Positions 35,588 to 40,838 of a DNA stretch of 40,838 nucleotides are shown one piece after another. Below the pieces are notes generated by a model. The model worked only from the letters and a program-made list of their open reading frames with translations, searched no databases and was not told the DNA's origin. The stretch is from an uncultured Sphingomonas sp. (GTDB taxonomy: Bacteria; Pseudomonadota; Alphaproteobacteria; Sphingomonadales; Sphingomonadaceae). The DNA lies in contig CAJYLV010000050.1 in assembly GCA_913776255.1 (NCBI GenBank), forward strand, positions 1 through 40,838, given 5' to 3'. Position numbers and translations under genes: made by a program. Position 1 is the stretch's first letter. The number at the start of each line of letters is the position of its first letter.

Positions 35588-36577
35588 TCAATTCGTTAAC
35601 GCCGCCCCGCGCACCAGCCCCTTCGCCGCCAGCCAGGCCGGATCGTAGAGCGTCGAGAGATAGCGGAAGCCGGTGTCGCACAGGATCGTCGCGATCCGCT
35701 TGCCCGGTCCGAGCTGCCGCGCGAGCCGCACCGCCCCCGCGACGTTGATCCCCGACGACAGGCCGAGGCACAGCCCCTCCTCGCGCAGCAGCCGGTCGGT
35801 CCAGTCGAGCCCTTCCTGGTCGGGGATACGGAATTGCGCGTCGACCGGCGCGCCCTCCAGATTGGCGGTGATCCGCCCCTGCCCGATCCCCTCGGCCACC
35901 GACGAGCCCTCGGCGCGCAGCTCGCCGCACGCATAATATTCGTACAGCGCCGCGCCATGCGGATCGCTGAGCGCGATGCACACGTCGGGATCATGCGCCT
36001 TCAGGCCCAGCCCGACCCCGGCGAAGGTGCCGCCGGTGCCGACCGCGCAGGTGAAGCCGTCGATCCGACCGTCCATCTGCGTCCAGATCTCCTCGGCGGT
36101 GCCGACGATATGCGCGCGGCGATTGGCGATATTGTCGAACTGGTTGGCCCAGATCGCGCCCGGCGTCTCCTCGGCGATTCGCCGCGAAGTGTGGACGAAA
36201 TGCGCGGAGGACGCATAAGGCGCGGCGGGCACCGTCACCAGCTCGGCGCCGAGCGCGCGCAGCGTGTCCATCTTCTCCTTGGACTGGGTGTCGGGCATCA
36301 CGATGATCGTACGATAGCCCTTGGCATTGGCGACCAGCGCCAGCCCGATCCCGGTATTGCCCGCCGTCCCCTCGACGATCGTCCCGCCGGGCGCCAGCAC
36401 GCCGCGCTCCTCGGCATCGTTGACGATGAACAAAGCGGCGCGATCCTTCACGCTCGCCCCCGGATTGGCGAACTCGCACTTGCCGAAGATGTCGCAGCCG
36501 GTCGCCTCGCTCGGCCCCTTCAGGCGGACGAGCGGCGTGTTGCCGATCAGGGCGAGCGTGTCGGTGGTGGTATGCAT
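35588..36577 (-). CDS. cysK: Cysteine synthase-like PLP enzyme
   Basis: This 329-residue fold-type II PLP enzyme resembles O-acetylserine sulfhydrylase. It has ALIGNTPLVRLKG, the PLP lysine in NPGASVKDRAA (Lys44) and the phosphate-binding GTGGTFAGVGLGL. The substrate loop, usually TSGNTG, is TAGNTG here (EGTAGNTGIGLALV). No CBS domain follows. It probably makes cysteine from O-acetylserine and sulfide. A related activity such as cysteine desulfhydrase cannot be excluded from sequence. The ATG at 36577 is the one that fits the family start; upstream in-frame codons lack similarity. Confidence 0.85.
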   Translation of the reverse strand: MHTTTDTLALIGNTPLVRLKGPSEATGCDIFGKCEFANPGASVKDRAALFIVNDAEERGVLAPGGTIVEGTAGNTGIGLALVANAKGYRTIIVMPDTQSKEKMDTLRALGAELVTVPAAPYASSAHFVHTSRRIAEETPGAIWANQFDNIANRRAHIVGTAEEIWTQMDGRIDGFTCAVGTGGTFAGVGLGLKAHDPDVCIALSDPHGAALYEYYACGELRAEGSSVAEGIGQGRITANLEGAPVDAQFRIPDQEGLDWTDRLLREEGLCLGLSSGINVAGAVRLARQLGPGKRIATILCDTGFRYLSTLYDPAWLAAKGLVRGAALTN

Positions 36578-36681
36578 GCCGGCGTCAATGCGGGCGCACC
36601 GGCCGCGGCGCAAGCGATTGAAACTATCCGTCGCCCTCTCCCGCCTTCATCGCGCTCGCCAAGCCGCGACAAAGCTGCCAT

Positions 36682-36696
36682 GTTCCCGTTTCGTTT
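36682..36696 (+). promoter_or_regulatory. LexA-like box upstream of the Y-family polymerase gene
   Basis: GTTC-N7-GTTT differs by one base from the alphaproteobacterial LexA consensus GTTC-N7-GTTC. It lies 28 bp before the start at 36725. The gene type fits SOS control, but one mismatch makes this uncertain. Confidence 0.35.
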
Positions 36697-36724
36697 TCGC
36701 AGCCGAGTCGCTTCCGAGTCGCCG

Positions 36725-38008
36725 ATGCCCGACCTGCCGCCCCGCCCGCTGCGCTGGCTGTTCCTCGACCTGAACAGCTATTTCGCGAGCGTCGAGCAGC
36801 AATTGCAGCCAAGCCTGCGCGGGCGGCCGGTGATCGTCGCGCCGGTCGGCACCGACACGACGGTCGCGATCGCCGCCTCGGTCGAGGCGAAGCGCTACGG
36901 TATCTCGACGGGAACGCCGGTGTGGGAGGCGAAGCAGCGCTGCCGCGAGCTGGTCGTCACCCCCGCGCGGCACGAACGCTACGTCGAATTCCACCACGCG
37001 ATCGTCGCCGAGATCGAGCGGCATATTCCGGTCACCAAGGTCTGCTCGATCGACGAGGTGGCGTGCCGGCTGCTCGACAACGAGAACGATCGCGCGCACG
37101 CCGAGGCGCTGGCGGTGCGGATCAAGCGCGGCATCCGCGAAAGGGTCGGCGCGTGCCTGACCTCCTCGGTCGGGATCGCGCCCAACCGGCTGCTCGCCAA
37201 GCTCGCCTCCGACCTGCAGAAGCCAGACGGGCTGGTGGTGTTCGAGGCGGAGGCGCTGCCCGAGGCGCTGTACCCGCTCAAGCTGCGGGACATCTCGGGC
37301 ATCGGCCCCAACATGGAGCGGCGGCTGGCGCGCGACGGCGTCAACGACATCCGCCAACTGCTCGCGCGCCGCCCGCGTGACGCCGGCAACGCCTGGGGCG
37401 GCAGCGACGGCGACCGGCTGTGGTACCTGCTCCACGGCGTCGACCTGCCCGAGAAGCCGACGCAGAGCCGCACGATCGGGCACAGCCACGTGCTCTCCCC
37501 GCGCCACCGCGGCTATGAGTCGGTGCGGCTGACCGCGCGGCGGCTCGCGCTCAAGGCCGCCAGCCGGCTGCGCCGCAAGGGCTATCGCGCGCGCCTGCTG
37601 GTGCTGCACGCGCGCTTCGAGGACGACAAGAGCAAATGGCGCGCGAGCGTCAAGCTGCCGGCCACGCAGGACAGTTTCGTCGTGCTCACGCGGCTCGACG
37701 CGCTCTTCCCGCGGCTGCACGCGGCCGGCGCGGCGCATCGCAGCGGCTGCCGCATGATCGGCGTGACGCTGGCCGAGATCGAGCCGGTCGCGGGCGAGCA
37801 GGGCTCGCTGTTCGCCGCGCTCGATCCCGACGATCCGCTCGCGCGCGAGACGCGGACGCTGGCGCTGAGCCGCGCGATGGACCGGATCAACGAGCGGTTC
37901 GGGCGCAACGCGGTGTCGGTCGGTCCGCTGAACGGCGGGCGGCTCGATCGCGTCGGCTCGAAGATCGCGTTCGGACGGATCCCCGAGTTGTCCGAATTCC
38001 ACGAGTGA
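36725..38008 (+). CDS. dinB: Y-family translesion DNA polymerase (DinB/UmuC type)
   Basis: This 427-residue polymerase copies past DNA damage. The first catalytic aspartate is in FLDLNSYFASVEQ (Asp15), and Asp110-Glu111 are in CSIDEV. The thumb helix-hairpin-helix lies in LRDISGIGPNMERRLARDGV, followed by the little-finger domain (QSRTIGHSHVLSPRHR). A clamp-binding motif QGSLF is at 359-363. I chose the ATG at 36725 because the family match starts just after it; an ATG at 36680 is in frame but would place the LexA-like box inside the gene. Whether it belongs strictly to the Pol IV branch is not settled. Confidence 0.88.
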   Translation: MPDLPPRPLRWLFLDLNSYFASVEQQLQPSLRGRPVIVAPVGTDTTVAIAASVEAKRYGISTGTPVWEAKQRCRELVVTPARHERYVEFHHAIVAEIERHIPVTKVCSIDEVACRLLDNENDRAHAEALAVRIKRGIRERVGACLTSSVGIAPNRLLAKLASDLQKPDGLVVFEAEALPEALYPLKLRDISGIGPNMERRLARDGVNDIRQLLARRPRDAGNAWGGSDGDRLWYLLHGVDLPEKPTQSRTIGHSHVLSPRHRGYESVRLTARRLALKAASRLRRKGYRARLLVLHARFEDDKSKWRASVKLPATQDSFVVLTRLDALFPRLHAAGAAHRSGCRMIGVTLAEIEPVAGEQGSLFAALDPDDPLARETRTLALSRAMDRINERFGRNAVSVGPLNGGRLDRVGSKIAFGRIPELSEFHE

Positions 38009-38093
38009 GCGCTACCGAAATGGGTCGATGATATAATGACTTTGATATGACAGGGTTGACGACGTTTTCCGCATGCGCGAAGCGTGCGGACCT

Positions 38094-38477
38094 ATGCAAA
38101 AGCTCGCTTTCCTCCCCCTCGCCGCCTCATTGTTCGCGCTCGCAGCGTGCAATTCCGAGCCGTCCAAACAGGTTCTCGATTCGAACCCCGATCCGATGGC
38201 GTCGCAGCTGGCCAATGCCGCGCCCGTCGAGCTGCCGCCCGCGATCAAGGCCGACAAGACGATGCGCTGTAAGGACGGCAGCCTCGTCTACGTGACCTTC
38301 TTCACCGGCGACAAGCAGGCGGTGGTGCGCACCGAGAAGAACGGTACGCCGACGATGCTCAAGGGCGAGGGCGGCGAGGCGCCGCTCAGTGCGGACGGCG
38401 GCTGGAAGCTGACCGGCAACCCGACCGAGATCACCCTCACCCGCCCCGGCAAGGGCGCGCTCTCCTGCCACGCCTGA
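38094..38477 (+). CDS. Putative lipoprotein, possibly MliC-like
   Basis: This 127-residue protein has a lipoprotein signal (MQKLAFLPLAASLFALAAC, lipobox LAAC, Cys19). The mature part has two further cysteines, in MRCKDGS and at the C-terminus (LSCHA). That spacing, with a beta-rich segment between, resembles the MliC family of c-type lysozyme inhibitors, but the match is weak and is only a suggestion. The ATG at 38094 gives the proper signal peptide; an in-frame ATG at 38073 would add seven residues. A strong hairpin follows at 38486. Confidence 0.7.
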   Translation: MQKLAFLPLAASLFALAACNSEPSKQVLDSNPDPMASQLANAAPVELPPAIKADKTMRCKDGSLVYVTFFTGDKQAVVRTEKNGTPTMLKGEGGEAPLSADGGWKLTGNPTEITLTRPGKGALSCHA

Positions 38478-38485
38478 CCTGAACC

Positions 38486-38517
38486 GCGCCGGCGCGTCTC
38501 GCGGAGAGCGCCGGCGC
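38486..38517 (+). terminator. Hairpin terminator after the lipoprotein gene
   Basis: GCGCCGGCGC at 38486-38495 pairs with the same (self-complementary) sequence at 38508-38517 around a 12-base loop, eight bases after the stop codon. There is no clear T-run. Confidence 0.45.
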
Positions 38518-38572
38518 CTCACCTCGATCAATCCTTGCCGCCCGCCGCGGCCGCCCCTAGCGTCCGACGCTT

Positions 38573-39280
38573 ATGGCAACCATCGCGATCTACAGCCTGA
38601 AGGGCGGCGTCGGTAAGTCGACGCTGGCGGTCAACCTCGCCTGGTGCGCCGCCACGCTGTCCGCCAGAAAGACGTTGCTGTGGGACCTCGATCCCCAGGC
38701 CGCGTCGAGCTGGGTGCTCGGTGACGGCGCCGCGCACGATCGCGCCCAGGCGCTGTTCTCGCGCGACGTCGATCCCGAGCGACTGATCACGCGCACGCGC
38801 TACGACCGGCTCGAGCTGCTGCCCGCCGACGCCTCGCTGCGCGACCTCAACCACCTGTTCCGCGAGCTCGACAAGAAGAAGCGGCTGCGCAAGTTGATCG
38901 CCGACCTGGGCGACCACGATCACGTCCTCCTCGACTGCCCGCCCGGGCTGACCGAGACCGCCGACCAGGTCGCGCGCGCCGCCGACCTGATCGTGGTGCC
39001 GGTGGTGCCGTCGGCCTTCTCGCAGCGCGCCCACGCCACGATCGAGCGCCAGTTCGGCGGCCAGGTCGCGATCCTGCCGGTCCACAACATGGTCGATCGC
39101 CGCCGCGCGCTCCACGTCGCCGCGGTCGAGCAGCACGCCGACTGGCCCGGCATCCCCGCGGCGAGCGCGATCGAGGCGGCCACCGCCAAGCGCCTGCCGG
39201 TCGGCGTCGCCGCCCCGAACAGCGTCGCGGCCAAGGCGTTCGCGCAGCTGTGGCGCACGGTGGAGCAGCGCTGCGCTTGA
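38573..39280 (+). CDS. Orphan ParA/MinD-type ATPase
   Basis: This 235-residue protein has the deviant Walker A motif KGGVGKST (residues 10-17), the Walker A' segment WDLDPQAAS and the Walker B segment LLDCPPGL. Such ATPases position chromosomes, plasmids or protein complexes. No parB, minC or chemotaxis partner lies nearby, and the chromosomal parA normally sits with parB near gidB, so this is a separate orphan copy. Its stop overlaps the aat start (TTGA), coupling the two genes. The cargo cannot be inferred. Confidence 0.85.
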   Translation: MATIAIYSLKGGVGKSTLAVNLAWCAATLSARKTLLWDLDPQAASSWVLGDGAAHDRAQALFSRDVDPERLITRTRYDRLELLPADASLRDLNHLFRELDKKKRLRKLIADLGDHDHVLLDCPPGLTETADQVARAADLIVVPVVPSAFSQRAHATIERQFGGQVAILPVHNMVDRRRALHVAAVEQHADWPGIPAASAIEAATAKRLPVGVAAPNSVAAKAFAQLWRTVEQRCA

Positions 39281-40008
39281 GCGAGCCGCTCGACCCGTCG
39301 CTGCTGCTGGGCGCCTATTCGGTCGGGGTCTTCCCGATGGCGGACAGCCGCGACGCGGAGGAGGTCTATTGGGTCGAGCCGCGCCGCCGCGCGATCCTGC
39401 CGCTCGACGGCTTCCACCTCTCGCGCTCGCTGCGCAAGGTGATCGCGGGCGACCGCTTCCGCGTCACCGCCGACCGCGCCTTCGCCGCGATCATCGCGCT
39501 GTGCGCCGAGAGCGCCGAGGACCGCCCCGACACCTGGATCAACGCCTCGATCGAGCAGGCGTTCGTGCGCCTGCACGGGCTCGGGCTGGCGCATTCGGTG
39601 GAGTGCTGGGACGGCGACCGGCTCGTCGGGGGGCTCTACGGTCTCGCGCTCGGCCGCGCGTTCTTCGGCGAGAGCATGGTGAGCCGCGCGCCCAACGCCT
39701 CCAAGGTGGCGATCGCGGCGCTGGTGGCGCGGCTACGCGCGGGCGGTTTCACGCTGCTCGACTGCCAGTTCATGACCGAGCACCTCGCCTCGCTCGGGGC
39801 GATCGAGGTGCCGCGGGCCGACTATATGGCGTTGCTGGGCGCGGCGCTCTCTTCGACCGCCTCGTCGGCGGCGGCGGCGGGCTCATCCCCCGCCGCGCTG
39901 GCGGAGGCGGCGGGCGCCGGCGCCTTCGGCGCCCTGGATGCGGCGGCGGGCGCGGACGGCGCGGTGCCGGGGAAGGTCATCGCGCAGCTCTTGGTCCAGA
40001 CGTCGTAG
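39277..40008 (+). CDS. aat: Leucyl/phenylalanyl-tRNA--protein transferase
   Basis: This 243-residue enzyme adds Leu or Phe to proteins with N-terminal Arg or Lys, marking them for ClpAP. It shows GAYSVGVFPMAD, WVEPRRRAILPLDGFHLSRS, SVECWDGDRLVGGLYGLALG, RAFFGESMVSRAPNASKVA and DCQFMTEHLASLGA. The start is a TTG at 39277 overlapping the upstream stop; a GTG at 39250 is a less likely alternative. The end, VIAQLLVQTS, fits the usual alphaproteobacterial C-terminus, but an Ala/Gly-rich stretch of about 40 residues precedes it. The last 187 bases lie antisense to the DUF2155 gene. Confidence 0.94.
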   Translation: MSEPLDPSLLLGAYSVGVFPMADSRDAEEVYWVEPRRRAILPLDGFHLSRSLRKVIAGDRFRVTADRAFAAIIALCAESAEDRPDTWINASIEQAFVRLHGLGLAHSVECWDGDRLVGGLYGLALGRAFFGESMVSRAPNASKVAIAALVARLRAGGFTLLDCQFMTEHLASLGAIEVPRADYMALLGAALSSTASSAAAAGSSPAALAEAAGAGAFGALDAAAGADGAVPGKVIAQLLVQTS

Positions 40009-40499
40009 ACCGGGTGGATCACCACGTTGGCGGCGGGCCGCTCCTTGTAGAGCCAGCCCGAGAAGGCGCGCCGCCACCCGCCCTCGACCGCGCGGACGTC
40101 GAGCTGGACGAAGGCGCCGGTGAGCGGCTGCGGCTCCCACGGTGCGGTCTGCTCGCACGCGCGCAGCCGCACGATCACGTCGCCCGCGCGCACCGCCTGG
40201 CCGGGCTTGAGCGTGATGTCGCGGCTGACGCCGTTGCGCTTGTTGAGCAGGCCCAGCACCGCGACGCGCTGCGCCATCGGGGTGGCGCCGAGGTCGACCG
40301 GATCGTCCTGCGAGTCGAGCGACACCTCGTCCGAGGCGCGCGGCGCGGGCGCGCCCGCGGGCGCCGGTAGCGCCGTGCTCACGGCCGGCGACTCGCCGTG
40401 GCGAACGCCGCGCCAGCCCAGGGCCGCCCAGGTCGCCGCCGCCGCCGCCACTAACAGCCCGCCGAGCGCGAGCCAGCGCCTCACGCGTCGGGGCTCCAT
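39822..40499 (-). CDS. DUF2155 family protein
   Basis: This 225-residue protein has an N-terminal membrane anchor or signal (about residues 8-28), a Pro/Ala spacer, and the DUF2155 core (about 75-175): LLNKRNGVSRDITLKPGQ, the LRACEQTAPWEPQPLTGAFV segment, and VYDVWTKSCAMTFPG. The two conserved cysteines (RACEQ, KSCAM) may form a disulfide in the periplasm. The function is unknown, though the family is commonly found beside NDUFA12 and aat in alphaproteobacteria. The last 46 or so residues are Ala/Pro-rich and overlap aat on the other strand. Its start overlaps the NDUFA12 gene by 19 bases. Confidence 0.85.
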   Translation of the reverse strand: MEPRRVRRWLALGGLLVAAAAATWAALGWRGVRHGESPAVSTALPAPAGAPAPRASDEVSLDSQDDPVDLGATPMAQRVAVLGLLNKRNGVSRDITLKPGQAVRAGDVIVRLRACEQTAPWEPQPLTGAFVQLDVRAVEGGWRRAFSGWLYKERPAANVVIHPVYDVWTKSCAMTFPGTAPSAPAAASRAPKAPAPAASASAAGDEPAAAADEAVEESAAPSNAI

Positions 40500-40838
40500 G
40501 CCTCATAGTCACCGGTGGCGGAGGCACGATGGCCGCCCTTCTCCAGCGCGCCCTGGGGGCGATAGGCCAGCGCGGTGCCGGTGAGATTGGGCACCGCGGG
40601 CTTCTGCCACTGGCGGGGCGGCGGCAGGTTCTGCTCGGGCGTGCCGTCGACCTGATGGTGCAGCCAGCTGAACCACTCGGGCGGCACGCGGCTGGCGTCG
40701 TTGGCGCCGGCATAGATCACCCAGCGGCGCGGGTTGCCCGCGGTGTCGCGGCCGCCTTCCCAATAGGTGTTGCCGAGCGAGTCCTCGCCGACCTGGCGCT
40801 TGCCGCGCAGCCCGAGGATGGTGCCCCAGCTGGCGCCG
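40481..40838 (-). CDS. NADH:ubiquinone oxidoreductase subunit NDUFA12 (17.2 kDa), 5' end missing
   Basis: The frame enters from the right edge and gives 118 residues: GASWGTILGLRGKRQVGEDS, YWEGG, RRWVIYAGANDASRVPPEW, FSWLHHQVD and KPAVPNLTGTALAYRPQGAL. These match NDUFA12, an accessory subunit of complex I that alphaproteobacteria share with mitochondria. Only the first few residues appear to be outside the window. The stop lies within the DUF2155 start region, so the two genes form an operon. Confidence 0.93.
   Translation of the reverse strand, partial: GASWGTILGLRGKRQVGEDSLGNTYWEGGRDTAGNPRRWVIYAGANDASRVPPEWFSWLHHQVDGTPEQNLPPPRQWQKPAVPNLTGTALAYRPQGALEKGGHRASATGDYEAWSPDA

Noticed and set aside
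38032..38037. A TATAAT sequence upstream of the lipoprotein gene.
   Set aside because: No acceptable -35 hexamer lies 16-18 bp upstream, and such AT-rich hexamers are poor predictors in this type of genome.

Overview
The window is GC-rich alphaproteobacterial chromosome, most likely from the Sphingomonadales (Sphingomonas or a close relative). Supporting signs are a complete alphaproteobacterial division and cell-wall (dcw) cluster, a DUF1476 protein (the F1-ATPase zeta-subunit family), NDUFA12 next to a DUF2155 protein, a ThiS-ThiG fusion, a sigma-EcfG-type promoter before a CsbD gene, and dense families of palindromic intergenic repeats. No tRNA, rRNA, CRISPR array, prophage or insertion-sequence transposase was seen.

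Layout. 1-3131 (+ strand): the 3' end of leuD, an NADPH:quinone reductase-like gene, a zeta-subunit-like gene, bolA and grxD (a likely Fe-S handling pair), and an ExoD-family membrane protein. 3378-4660 (-): csbD and a thiS-thiG fusion. 4726-7042 (+): aroQ, accB, accC. 7043-7390: repeats around a wrecked GIY-YIG nuclease gene. 7391-15535: nagZ, a SPOR protein, argS, dgt and a TPR/SPOR protein on the minus strand, broken up by two plus-strand genes (a MipA/OmpV porin-like protein and a small secreted protein) and a repeat block. 15785-34757 (-): the dcw operon read right to left as mraZ-rsmH-ftsL-ftsI-murE-murF-mraY-murD-ftsW-murG-murC-(66-aa ORF)-murB-ddl-ftsQ-ftsA-ftsZ, most junctions being 4-base stop/start overlaps (ATGA or GTGA). 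35192-36577 (-): a small membrane protein and a cysteine synthase-like enzyme. 36725-40008 (+): a Y-family DNA polymerase, a lipoprotein, an orphan ParA-like ATPase and aat. 39822-40838 (-): DUF2155 and NDUFA12; DUF2155 overlaps the aat 3' end tail-to-tail by 187 bp.

How the genes work together. MraY and MurB-MurG build lipid II, and FtsW/FtsI with FtsL, FtsQ, FtsA and FtsZ use it at the septum. MraZ and RsmH stand at the head of the operon, preceded by a run of G-tracts spaced about 10 bp that looks like a MraZ operator. NagZ and the SPOR proteins also act on peptidoglycan. AccB/AccC begin fatty-acid synthesis.

Most unusual content. A palindromic repeat family (R3) has entered the dcw operon twice. 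One copy forms the MurB C-terminus and supplies the ddl ribosome-binding region. A larger copy lies in frame inside the murD coding sequence and itself carries two 64-bp insertions. These two share one fold (outer stem AGT...ACT, two hairpins with CCC and GGG loops) although their hairpin stems differ in sequence. A third R3 copy sits inside a GIY-YIG nuclease remnant that is flanked by arms of another repeat family (R2).
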